Source: Kuafuiihalomonas sp964477875 | Lineage (GTDB): Bacteria > Myxococcota > Kuafuiibacteriia > Kuafuiibacteriales > Kuafuiibacteriaceae | DNA length: 28,717 nucleotides | Assembly (NCBI GenBank): GCA_964477875.1 | Contig: CAYZFR010000028.1 | Coordinates: 1-28,717, forward strand | Direction: 5' to 3' | Shown here: positions 1 through 7,229 of the stretch, one piece after another | Numbering within the stretch: position 1 is the first letter of the stretch | How the letters are laid out: every line of letters begins with the position of its first letter | Program-made: the position numbers and the translations under genes | Notes under the pieces: model-generated | What the model was told of the DNA's origin: nothing | Database searches by the model: none | The model's input: the letters and a program-made list of their open reading frames with translations, nothing else

Positions 1-2
1 TG

Positions 3-2546
3 GCGCGCCTCCCCGAGCAGGTGGAGGTCGCGACTGATCATTCGGACTGGTTCCGTCGGGCCAGCGACGGCTGGGGCGCTCGGCTCCGAAAAGCCTGGGT
101 GCGTTTCGGCCACCGCTGGCTGGGGCGGGCTTTTCCGCCCCGCAGCATCCGACTCCGGGAGCCGGCTTCCCTCGTCCTGCGGCAGTTCGTCGAGCGGGAG
201 CTCGGCGAAGTGGTGCAGCAAGCGGCGGAGCGCCGGCGCTCGGCGCTGCTGCGGGTGCGCCGGATCATCGAGCAGGTGCAGCGATTCTTCGACCTGCTCC
301 TGGCCGAGCTGGACCAGGGCCAGGACTCGGAGGTCGACGTGGAGTCCTTCTCCCGGGTGGTGAGCAAGCAGCTCCAGGGCCTGGAGGACGTCGTCACCAC
401 CCAGAAGAACAAGTGGAGCGAGAGCCGAGACGAGCCCCGCCTGCTGCTGAAGGAGCGCTTGCAGAGCGCGGCGGGGCGGCTCGGCGCCTACTTCGACGGG
501 GCCAGCCTCGACCGGCGGCGGGAAGCGGTGAAGACCCCCGACTTCGCCCGAGCCGCCGAGCGAACGCGGACGATGCTGGAGGCGATCCGGCTCGACCTTC
601 AGCTGGAGGGCTGCGCCTCCGAAGCTCGACGAGCCCTCGCCACCCTGGCCGAGCGGGTGCGCAGGGAGGTGCAGCAGGGCCCCTTGGCGTCCATCGGTCG
701 GGCTCGGGACGTCATGCACCGGTTGGTGGAACTCCGGGAGGGGTACGAGAGCCGGGAGCCAGGAGAAGAGGCGGACTGGCGCGGCGCCTTCCTCAGCGCC
801 GCTGACGAGCTTCGGGCCGCCTATGACAGCATCTACAAGCCCGACCTTCAGGACATGACCGACGGCTTGGTGGGTCAGCTCGGGCGCGGCGTGGACCGGC
901 TTTCCGCCCAAGTGACGGTGCCGCCGATCGGGGACGAAGACGCGGGCAGCGAGCGCAGCGTGGCCGCCCGCCGCCTCGCCCAGAGCTTCTTCGAGGCCCG
1001 GATCGCGTCGCCGGCTCGAAAGAGCCTGGACGGTCTTCAGGCCGTGGTTGGACGAAGCGAGCAGACCCTGGTCGACGCGGTTCGGCTGGTGGCCTTCGAG
1101 CTCGAGCAAGCGGCGGCCATCGACCCCGAGCGAGGCGACACCGAGGTCGAGGAGGCCGGTACCCTCGCTCTCGGCGGGACGCTCGAAGATCGGATCCGGC
1201 GCCTGGAGGAGGCCTCGACCGAGCTCTCCAAGTTCGTGGCCGAGGAGGAGGCCTTTCTCCTGGAGGAGTCGGCCCGAGCCTTGGACGAGCTGCACGCGAA
1301 CGTCTTGGGTCGAGCGACGAGCCCCACGCGGGCCGGCGGTCGACCGGTCCTGGAGGTGCTCCGCCGCTACTCGGATCGGGTGCGCTCGGCGGGCCGAGAC
1401 GCGGCGGAGCGGGCCTGGGCCCTCACCGGCGACGGGTCGGCGGCGGCGCCCTCGGCCACCACCCTGGTCGACGAGCTGCTGCTCCTTCGCGAGCGCCTTC
1501 TCCCCGACCCCGAAGTGCAAGCTAAGTTGCCTCTCATCTACCGGCGCATGTTCGGCCGGGCGGCTCTGGAGACGCCGGACTTGGTGGTAGGGCGAGACCC
1601 CGAGCTCGCCCAACTCGCGGAGCTCGCGCGACGCTGGAGTCATGGGCGGGGCGGGCCGATCGGGCTCGTCGGCGAGCTCCGTTCGGGGCGTACGACGCTG
1701 GTCAACACCTGGCTCCGCGGGCAGGACCGGCCGGTTTTCCGGGTGACGGCGCCGCCGAACGGCGGTCATGAGCTGGAGGGCCTGAGGGTCGCGGTCGAAA
1801 AGGCGACCGGGGCTCGGGAGGGTCAGTCGGCCGAGGGGGCCCTGCGCAGCCTCGCCCCGGGCGCGGTGGTGGTGGTCGACGAGCTCGGGGCCTGGCTCGA
1901 GCGAAGCCCCGAAGGCTGGGCCGGGCTCAAGGCCTGGTTTCGGCTGTTCCGGCGCCTCGGCGAGCGCCACTTGTTCATCGTGACCGGCAACCCGATGGCT
2001 TTCCGCCTCGCCGAGCTGGGGCTCGGGGTCTCGGAGCTGTTCCTCGGTACGGTGCGAACCGGGCCTCTGACGCGGGAGGCTCTGGAGGCGATGCTGCTGC
2101 TGCGACAGCGGACCTCGGACTTCGAGATCGAGTTCGCGGGCCGGCGTCGCTTCGGCGGCGAGCGGCCGGCGAGCCACTTCGATCGCCTGCACGCCCGGTC
2201 CTACGGCAACCCCGGTGAAGCCGTCGACCTCTGGCGTCGCTCGGTGGTCGAGGTCACCGAGCAGAAGGTCCGCATCGACGTGGCGCCGGACCCCGACTTC
2301 TCGGTTCTAGCTCGGCTGCCTAGTCAGTGGTCTGCGGCCCTGGCGACCATCAATCTCCATCGAAGCGTGGGCGCGGCGCGCTTAGGCCGCACCCTGCGTA
2401 TCTCGAGGGAAGAGGCCCAGAGTCTGCTCGGCGACCTGGGACGGGCGGGGCTGGCGCGCTCGGAGAAGGGCGCCAGCTGGGACATGGATCCCTTGTTTCA
2501 GGGTCCGGTGAATCGGGCGCTGCGTGCGAAGGGCCATCTGCCATGA
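3..2546 (+). CDS. Large helical protein with C-terminal AAA/STAND-like ATPase domain (5' partial)
   Basis: The frame is open to the window edge. The first possible start is GTG at 21, but the residues there look internal and no Shine-Dalgarno precedes it, so the gene probably begins upstream. Numbering residues from 21, roughly the first 500 are Leu/Glu/Arg-rich and look mostly helical or coiled-coil. A P-loop NTPase domain follows: Walker A-like GELRSGRTT (551-559), Walker B VVVVDE (D620-E621) and a sensor-1-like strand FIVTGN (from 652). The tail, about 755-841, looks like a winged helix. The Walker A lysine is replaced by arginine, so hydrolysis may be weak or altered. The stop overlaps the next start (ATGA), which implies translational coupling to the MscS-like membrane protein. 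The family is not recognised. An AAA or STAND-type regulator acting on that membrane partner is an inference. Confidence 0.75.
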   Translation, partial: ARLPEQVEVATDHSDWFRRASDGWGARLRKAWVRFGHRWLGRAFPPRSIRLREPASLVLRQFVERELGEVVQQAAERRRSALLRVRRIIEQVQRFFDLLLAELDQGQDSEVDVESFSRVVSKQLQGLEDVVTTQKNKWSESRDEPRLLLKERLQSAAGRLGAYFDGASLDRRREAVKTPDFARAAERTRTMLEAIRLDLQLEGCASEARRALATLAERVRREVQQGPLASIGRARDVMHRLVELREGYESREPGEEADWRGAFLSAADELRAAYDSIYKPDLQDMTDGLVGQLGRGVDRLSAQVTVPPIGDEDAGSERSVAARRLAQSFFEARIASPARKSLDGLQAVVGRSEQTLVDAVRLVAFELEQAAAIDPERGDTEVEEAGTLALGGTLEDRIRRLEEASTELSKFVAEEEAFLLEESARALDELHANVLGRATSPTRAGGRPVLEVLRRYSDRVRSAGRDAAERAWALTGDGSAAAPSATTLVDELLLLRERLLPDPEVQAKLPLIYRRMFGRAALETPDLVVGRDPELAQLAELARRWSHGRGGPIGLVGELRSGRTTLVNTWLRGQDRPVFRVTAPPNGGHELEGLRVAVEKATGAREGQSAEGALRSLAPGAVVVVDELGAWLERSPEGWAGLKAWFRLFRRLGERHLFIVTGNPMAFRLAELGLGVSELFLGTVRTGPLTREALEAMLLLRQRTSDFEIEFAGRRRFGGERPASHFDRLHARSYGNPGEAVDLWRRSVVEVTEQKVRIDVAPDPDFSVLARLPSQWSAALATINLHRSVGAARLGRTLRISREEAQSLLGDLGRAGLARSEKGASWDMDPLFQGPVNRALRAKGHLP

Positions 2547-3526
2547 GCGTGGTGGTCTTCGTGGTGCTTTGCATCGCCCAGGTCCCCAGCGTCGACGGAG
2601 CGACCCTGTCGACGGCCCCCACCCGAACCGCGACCGAGGCGGTCTCGCGGACCGCCACCGCGGCCACCGACGAGATCGGGGCCGAACCGAGCAAGGAAGC
2701 CTTTTCGCCCCGGGACCTGCTGGAGCTCTTCGACTTCGGGGCGCCGCCGTCCCTGCCGACCCCGACTTCGGAGGCAGCCGGCGCGGTCGAGGAGCCTGCG
2801 CCGTCTCCCCGTCGACCCTCCGTCTTCTGGCCCGCGCTGGCGTGGGCCGCGGTCCTGTTCGGGATGGGTCGCTGGCTGCGGACGCGAGACATGAGGGCCA
2901 GCCTTCGCCGGGCGCTGCCGCTGATGGAGCTCGCCGCGTGGTTGGCTTGGCTGGGGATCTTCTCGGCCGTCGCGCTCGCTCGCGAACAGACCCTGGCGCT
3001 CGGTGTCCTGTGGATATCGGCCGCGCCGCCGCTGCTCGCCGTCGGCCGCAAGGCGGCCGGCGGACTCCTATTCTGGCTGGGGACTCGGCTGCCCGAGGGC
3101 GCTCCGGTGGAGGTGGACGGACGACTGGGGCGCGTGAGGCGGACCTTCGCTTTCGAGCTCGAGGTCGAAACCGAGGGGGGGTGGTTGGTCCGAGTGCCCT
3201 ACCGGAGCTTCTCCGAGCGGGTCCGGGTTCGGAGCCGATCTCGGTTGCGACGGATCCGCTTCGACGTGCCGCTCCACGAGCATCAGGAGCTGCGTTCGGC
3301 CCAGGCCCGCATGACCGAGCTCGTCCTCGCTTCCCCGTGGAGTCGGCTCGAGCGCCCGGTCGTCGAGCTGGAGGGAGAGCGGACGCTGCGGGTCGACGCG
3401 GCGGTGGTCGACGACGAAGCGAAGTCCTTGCTCGTGTCCGACGTCCGAAGGGCGTGGGCGGAGCTCAAGCCGCCAGCGCTTCGAGCTTCTTCCGTCCCTC
3501 GAGGACCTTCTGCTGCTTCTTCGTGA
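2543..3526 (+). CDS. Small MscS-like membrane protein
   Basis: This 327-aa protein starts at the ATG inside the ATGA overlap with the upstream ATPase gene. Residues 1-20 form a signal peptide or anchor. A Ser/Thr/Pro/Glu-rich, probably extracytoplasmic stretch follows to about 92, then hydrophobic segments at about 93-111, 126-146 and 150-180. Residues 183-232 (LPEGAPVEV, GRLGRVRR, then WLVRVPYRSF) resemble the beta domain of MscS channels, including the place where that family has a PN motif (here PY). The remaining arginine-rich part fits the MscS C-terminal alpha/beta region. MscS proteins are mechanosensitive or ligand-gated channels of the inner membrane. The assignment rests on pattern similarity only. 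The coupled ATPase suggests a gated pore or a scaffold. The last 62 bases overlap the convergent gene on the minus strand. Confidence 0.7.
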   Translation: MSVVVFVVLCIAQVPSVDGATLSTAPTRTATEAVSRTATAATDEIGAEPSKEAFSPRDLLELFDFGAPPSLPTPTSEAAGAVEEPAPSPRRPSVFWPALAWAAVLFGMGRWLRTRDMRASLRRALPLMELAAWLAWLGIFSAVALAREQTLALGVLWISAAPPLLAVGRKAAGGLLFWLGTRLPEGAPVEVDGRLGRVRRTFAFELEVETEGGWLVRVPYRSFSERVRVRSRSRLRRIRFDVPLHEHQELRSAQARMTELVLASPWSRLERPVVELEGERTLRVDAAVVDDEAKSLLVSDVRRAWAELKPPALRASSVPRGPSAASS

Positions 3527-3791
3527 GCGGCCACACCGCCATCTTCTTTTCGGCGATGTCGAGCCGCATCTCGAAGTGCCGCATTCTCTCCTCCGCTTCG
3601 ATGGGGTCGACGTCCACGACCTCCCGGATCTCCTCCAGCAGCTCCTGGATGCGCTCCGCCGTCAGCTGAGCGGCCGTCCGCATGTTGGCGTCGGTCGACT
3701 GCTGGCCGACGTTCTCGATGACCGCCGACACCCGGTGGGCGCGACGCTGAAGCTCTTCGTAGTACTCGCGATCGATGGCTGGCTGGTTCAT
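3465..3791 (-). CDS. Hypothetical 108-aa helical protein
   Basis: The product is charged and almost entirely helical, with heptad-like runs (ERIQELLEEIREVV, then MRHFEMRLDIAEKKM) and no signal peptide or membrane segment, so it is probably cytoplasmic. ATG at 3791 is chosen over ATG at 3812 because a strong Shine-Dalgarno (GGAGAGGA) lies five bases before it. A TGTAAT box (3835-3830, minus) could serve as a -10 element without a good -35. The gene converges on the MscS-like gene and their coding ends overlap by 62 bases. I do not recognise the family. The helical character suggests a small oligomeric or adaptor protein, without direct evidence for a role. Confidence 0.7.
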   Translation of the reverse strand: MNQPAIDREYYEELQRRAHRVSAVIENVGQQSTDANMRTAAQLTAERIQELLEEIREVVDVDPIEAEERMRHFEMRLDIAEKKMAVWPLTKKQQKVLEGRKKLEALAA

Positions 3792-4032
3792 GGCGTCCTC
3801 TCCGCTCTGCATCGGTCGCTCGGGACCGAATTACAGGGCTCGATGAGAAGACGCATGGGCTCCGGCTTTTGTTTCGTTCGGCATCGCCAAACTTTCCCGA
3901 GCCCCGAGCCCCGAGCTGAGAGCGTGAGCTGTGCCACGGCTTTCTTTGGCAGACGCAGTCGGTCGAAGCTCGAAAAAGGCCGCAGAGGCAGGGCCGGTCT
4001 CGGCGGGGGCCAAAACCAGGCTCTCCGAGATG

Positions 4033-4067
4033 CCTCGCATGGGCGCGAGGGCGAGCTGCATGCGAGG
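4033..4067. repeat. 9-bp inverted repeat upstream of the envelope operon
   Basis: CCTCGCATG (4033-4041) and its exact reverse complement CATGCGAGG (4059-4067) are separated by 17 bases. The pair lies about 37-70 bases upstream of the -35 box at 4104, a suitable place for a dimeric regulator. A protein-binding role is inferred. Confidence 0.45.
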
Positions 4068-4103
4068 AGCGCATACCCCGGCTCCAGGGCGCGAGAGGCT
4101 TTC

Positions 4104-4131
4104 TTGACCTCGGTCAGGTTCCTCCTACACT
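4104..4131 (+). promoter_or_regulatory. Sigma70-like promoter of the cpoB-like/LysM operon
   Basis: TTGACC (4104-4109), a 16-base spacer and TACACT (4126-4131) match the housekeeping promoter pattern. Transcription would begin about 4138, within a few bases of the ATG at 4140, giving an almost leaderless mRNA. The -35 is embedded in a small palindrome, TGACC-TC-GGTCA (4105-4116), which could be an operator. Confidence 0.6.
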
Positions 4132-4139
4132 CCGGTCCC

Positions 4140-4958
4140 ATGCGCGCTTGGCTCGCTCCGCTCCTGCTCGGGATGCCCTGGGCGTGCGCCCACCAAAACG
4201 AGGGGATGGAGCAGGAGCTTTCGCGGCTTCGTCGCGAGGTGCACGCGCTCCGGCGCTCGCTGGAAGACACGAAGGTCGACGTGGGACGGGTCGAGCAGCA
4301 GGTCGACATGCTGAAGGCCCGGGCGAACACGGAACCCGACGCCGGAGCGAGGCCCGAGCTCACCCGAGGGAAGGTCCGGGGCACGCCCGCCCTCCCGGTG
4401 GTGCGACTGTCGCCGGACGGCCAGGCCCTCGACCTCGACGCGGGCGCGGTGGACGACGGAAGCCCGCCGATCTTGATCAAAATGGGGCCCGATCCGAGCC
4501 CGAAGATCCCGGTCAACGACAAGGTCCTCCGGCGTCCGGATCCGGTGCTCGACGCCTCCACCAGGCCGAAGGATCCGAAAGGACAATACGAAGAGGCGCT
4601 GGCCACGCTGCGCGAGCGCGGCGAGGCGGCTCGCGCCCTCGCGCTCTTTCAGGCCTTCGAGCGGAGCCACCCCGACACCAGCTACGCGGACAACGCGGCC
4701 TACTGGTCCGGCGAAGCGCGGATGCAGCTGGAAGACTGGACGGGCGCAACGGAATCGTTCCGCCGCGTGTTGAGCGACTATCCGCGATCGTCGAAGCGAC
4801 CCTACGCTTTGCTGCGTCTCGGCCAGTGTCTACGCGCTCGGGGTGAGCGGGCCGAGGGCGACCGACGGCTCCGAGAGGTCGTCGACGGCTACCCAGGCTC
4901 CGAACTGGCTGAAGAGGCTCGCGCCCTGCTGAACGGCGCCGAAGAGAGGAATCTATGA
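4140..4958 (+). CDS. CpoB/YbgF-like TPR lipoprotein
   Basis: The 272-aa product has a short hydrophobic leader ending in PWAC (Cys16), which reads as a lipobox, so it is probably an outer-membrane or periplasmic lipoprotein. A coiled coil spans about 24-65, as in the trimerising N-terminus of CpoB/YbgF. A Pro/Asp-rich linker follows, and the last ~110 residues hold tetratricopeptide repeats of the YbgF type (YADNAAYWSGEARMQ, then SSKRPYALLRLGQCL). CpoB coordinates peptidoglycan synthesis with outer-membrane constriction in the Tol-Pal system, but no tol or pal genes are visible here. The ATG at 4140 is fixed by the lipobox and by the promoter just upstream; there is no Shine-Dalgarno. It overlaps the LysM gene by ATGA. 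Confidence 0.8.
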   Translation: MRAWLAPLLLGMPWACAHQNEGMEQELSRLRREVHALRRSLEDTKVDVGRVEQQVDMLKARANTEPDAGARPELTRGKVRGTPALPVVRLSPDGQALDLDAGAVDDGSPPILIKMGPDPSPKIPVNDKVLRRPDPVLDASTRPKDPKGQYEEALATLRERGEAARALALFQAFERSHPDTSYADNAAYWSGEARMQLEDWTGATESFRRVLSDYPRSSKRPYALLRLGQCLRARGERAEGDRRLREVVDGYPGSELAEEARALLNGAEERNL

Positions 4959-6061
4959 AGCACGGACACGCGCTGCTCGTCCTTGGGCTGTTGGCTTGGG
5001 GTCAGGCTCACGCCCAGGAGGAGGATTTCGACGAGGAGGTCTTCGGCGGGGATGAGTTCGGGGGCGAGCCGTCCGCCGACACCGGCGTGGCCGATCCCAC
5101 GACCGGTGAGATCCACCGAGTGGAGCGGGGCGACACCCTCTGGGACCTCAGCAGCCGCTTTCTGAACAATCCGTGGTATTGGCCCAAGGTTTGGAGCTAC
5201 AACCCGCAGCTCACCAACCCGAACTGGATCTTTCCCGGTAACCGGCTGCAGTTCTATCCGGGCGACGAGGAGCTCCCCACTGCGGTCGACGTCGCGGCGG
5301 AGGGCTTCAGCGAAGAGGACCTCGAGATCCCGGGTCAGATCGACGACGAAGATCTGGTCCGAACCGCGGGCACGATCGTCACCTCCGACACCTTCGGAAA
5401 CTCCGCCTGGACGGCCTACAAAGGATTCATGGCCCCCGGTGACCGCTTCTTCTCGGGACAGATCGAAGCCGCCTTCGAAGAGCAAGAGCTGCTCACCGAA
5501 TACGATCGGCTCTATGTCCGCATGGATGAGCCGAGTCGGGTGGGCGAAACGCTCGGCGTCTATCACCGCAAACGCAAGCTCCGCCATCCGGTGACGGGCG
5601 AGTTCGCCGGCTACGGCGTGGAGCTGGTCGGCCAGATCGAGGTGGTCGAGAGCTCGCCCCAGGTGAGCGTGGCCTCGATCCGAGAGACCTATAGACCGAT
5701 CGTCCGCGGAGACTTCGTAGGGCCCCTCCCGGAGAGCTGGTCGGCCCGGATCGAGCCGCAGCCCAATCGAAGCGAGGCCACCGGCTACATCATCGAGGTC
5801 GTGGCCGAAGTCCTCGACCTGGTCGGCGAGCACCACTACGTCTACATGGACCTCGGCCGCCGAGACGGCTTGCGGCCTGGCAACACCCTCGCCGTCCTTC
5901 AGCGCGGCGACGGTTTCACCGGCCGAACCCAAGGCCTCCCCTTCGAGCAGATCGGCACCGTGATGGTCACCGATGTGACCGAGACCGGCGCCACCGGCCT
6001 CGTCGTCACCTCGCTCCGCGACCTCGTACCTGGCGACCGCCTCGCGATGAGCGCGGACTGA
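4955..6061 (+). CDS. Exported LysM-domain protein
   Basis: The 368-aa product has a signal peptide cleaved about after AHA (residue 20), then an acidic Gly-rich stretch. A LysM domain (about 53-102) reads EIHRVERGDTLWDLSSRF, then NPWYWPKVWSYNPQ and NWIFPGNRLQFYPG, the variant typical of long proteobacterial LysM proteins. LysM binds the glycan strands of peptidoglycan, so the protein should sit in the periplasm on the cell wall. The remaining ~260 residues look beta-rich, with repeated SRVGETLGVYHRKRKL- and LRPGNTLAVLQRG-like segments, and carry no catalytic motif I recognise. A good Shine-Dalgarno (GAGGAA) precedes the ATG, which overlaps the stop of the CpoB-like gene. The two are one operon and probably share a wall or outer-membrane function. 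Confidence 0.85.
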   Translation: MKHGHALLVLGLLAWGQAHAQEEDFDEEVFGGDEFGGEPSADTGVADPTTGEIHRVERGDTLWDLSSRFLNNPWYWPKVWSYNPQLTNPNWIFPGNRLQFYPGDEELPTAVDVAAEGFSEEDLEIPGQIDDEDLVRTAGTIVTSDTFGNSAWTAYKGFMAPGDRFFSGQIEAAFEEQELLTEYDRLYVRMDEPSRVGETLGVYHRKRKLRHPVTGEFAGYGVELVGQIEVVESSPQVSVASIRETYRPIVRGDFVGPLPESWSARIEPQPNRSEATGYIIEVVAEVLDLVGEHHYVYMDLGRRDGLRPGNTLAVLQRGDGFTGRTQGLPFEQIGTVMVTDVTETGATGLVVTSLRDLVPGDRLAMSAD

Positions 6062-6082
6062 CTCCTCGAGCTCTCCGGCACC

Positions 6083-6260
6083 CTAGGGGGGTGCTGAAGA
6101 ACGGATTTATTCGTCTGGGTAGGCAGGCTTTTCGTGGAACGCTTCGGCGAAGAGGGCGCTGATTGGGCATCAGCAACCGATGAGAGGCGGAGCCGTCCGG
6201 AGCGTTCCACGGAAAGACCGCCAGTCAGACGGGTGAAGCCGTTTTTCAGCACCCCCCTAG
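6083..6260. repeat. 178-bp palindromic element with cloverleaf-like fold (MITE-like or structured RNA)
   Basis: A 5' arm (6083-6143) and a 3' arm (6201-6260) are imperfect inverted repeats. The outer 35 bases match at 30 positions. Both ends read CTAG followed by six G (or preceded by six C) and then GTGCTGAA. The inner parts share CGTGGAACGCT and its complement. The 57-base centre can form two hairpins: GCTGAT/ATCAGC (6158-6174) and CGGA/TCCG (6188-6199). Most differences between the arms would be G-U pairs in a plus-strand transcript. The element fills the gap between the convergent LysM and dprA genes. It could be a non-autonomous transposable element with CTAG as target duplication, or a structured RNA or terminator. 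No transposase is present. Confidence 0.7.
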
Positions 6261-6279
6261 GTCCGCTGCCAGGTGCTGC

Positions 6280-7101
6280 TCACACCAGCGCCAGTCGGCC
6301 TCGAGGGGTGCGGCGGAGGCGGCCGGCCAGCTCTTCGCGACTGGACCATCGGAATACTTCGGCCGGGGTCAAGCCGAAAGCGAGAGCCAAGTCTTCGGGG
6401 AAGGCTTCGCCCCGCTCATGGAGCCAGGCTCGGCGAGGGCAGGCCTCGGCGACCGGCTTCGGGGGCGTAAGCCCCATCGGGGCCGTGAGATCGTCGGGTC
6501 GAGTGAGGACCTGAGCGCCCTCTCGCACGAGCTCCAGACAGCCCGCGAACTCCGACTGCCACGGGGCGCCAGGGACGACCCACAGCGGGCGTTGCAGTCG
6601 GAGCGCGTGCCGTCCGGTCTCGAGGCTCCCGGAGCGGGTCGCAGCGGCCACGACGAGGACGTGGTCGGCGAGGGCGGCGACGTACAGGTTGCGCTGGACG
6701 AAGGCGGCCCGGCATCGGGCCAAATCGGCGGGGGCGACGAGGCTGCCGCCTTCGGCCAGCATGCGTCGAAAGAGGGCCCGATGACGCCCTGGAGACGGGG
6801 ATGCGAGCGGACCGACGAGGACGGCCGCCGTTTGCCCTCCGGCGTCGAGGGCCCCTTCGTGGGCGGCGCCGTCGATGCCGATTGCGCCGCCAGAAAGGAC
6901 CAGCGCGCCGCTCTTCGCCGCCCAGCCCGCGAGCTGGCGGGCGAAGCGCAGGGCCTCGGGCGGGGCCCGGCGGCTGCCGACGATGGCGAGGACGGGCGCG
7001 TCGAGATCCGGGCCCATCCACTCCAGAGCTGGCGGTTTGGCGAGCAACCGCAGCCGCGGTGGGTAGCTCGGGTCGGAAGGGGCGAGGGTCCGAGCGTTCA
7101 T
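6280..7101 (-). CDS. dprA: DprA/Smf-type DNA-processing protein
   Basis: The 273-aa product matches DprA, which loads RecA onto incoming single-stranded DNA during natural transformation. The family hallmark before the Rossmann-like fold is present (YPPRLRLLAKPPALEWMG), followed by AIVGSRRAPPEA, LVLSGGAIGIDGAAHEGALDAGG and ARSGSLETGRHAL-like motifs (here AATRSGSLETGRHAL). A C-terminal segment (FPEDLALAFGLTPAEVFRW) looks like the winged-helix domain. It is shorter than many DprA proteins because the N-terminal SAM-like domain is missing. The usual TxxARxxNR-like stretch appears as RCRAAFVQRNLYVAALAD. ATG at 7101 is supported by the promoter-like pair just upstream; GAGGGG abuts the ATG and is too close to act as a Shine-Dalgarno. 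It diverges from trmFO. Confidence 0.88.
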   Translation of the reverse strand: MNARTLAPSDPSYPPRLRLLAKPPALEWMGPDLDAPVLAIVGSRRAPPEALRFARQLAGWAAKSGALVLSGGAIGIDGAAHEGALDAGGQTAAVLVGPLASPSPGRHRALFRRMLAEGGSLVAPADLARCRAAFVQRNLYVAALADHVLVVAAATRSGSLETGRHALRLQRPLWVVPGAPWQSEFAGCLELVREGAQVLTRPDDLTAPMGLTPPKPVAEACPRRAWLHERGEAFPEDLALAFGLTPAEVFRWSSREELAGRLRRTPRGRLALV

Positions 7102-7107
7102 CCCCTC

Positions 7108-7136
7108 AGGCTCGGTCCGGACCGGCGACGGGGCAA
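7108..7136 (-). promoter_or_regulatory. Candidate leaderless promoter of dprA
   Basis: TTGCCC (7136-7131), a 17-base spacer and GAGCCT (7113-7108) end six bases before the dprA ATG. Both hexamers are weak alone; the geometry matches other genes in the window. Confidence 0.3.
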
Positions 7137-7193
7137 GCCTGCCGGCCCAAGGGAAGGATTTGGGCAGAGCCGAGCCGGAAGGACGCAGGGTCC

Positions 7194-7222
7194 TTGCCGA
7201 GCTCGATGGCCTGCCGCAGGCT
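7194..7222 (+). promoter_or_regulatory. Candidate leaderless promoter of trmFO
   Basis: TTGCCG (7194-7199), a 17-base spacer and CAGGCT (7217-7222) end seven bases before the ATG. Matches to consensus are weak; spacing is the same as at neighbouring genes. Confidence 0.3.
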
Positions 7223-7229
7223 TCGGTGG

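Larger units (their letters stand above)
3792..4139. other. 348-bp divergent intergenic region
   Basis: No convincing gene lies here. It separates the minus-strand 108-aa gene from the envelope pair starting at 4140. It contains a TGTAAT box pointing left (3835-3830), a short GAGCCCC tandem around 3899-3916, a 9-bp inverted repeat (4033-4067) and a rightward promoter (4104-4131). Confidence 0.6.

Noticed and set aside
3576..4139. Upstream extension of the CpoB-like frame
   Set aside because: The extension runs through the opposing 108-aa gene and the promoter region. The lipobox and signal peptide fix the start at 4140.
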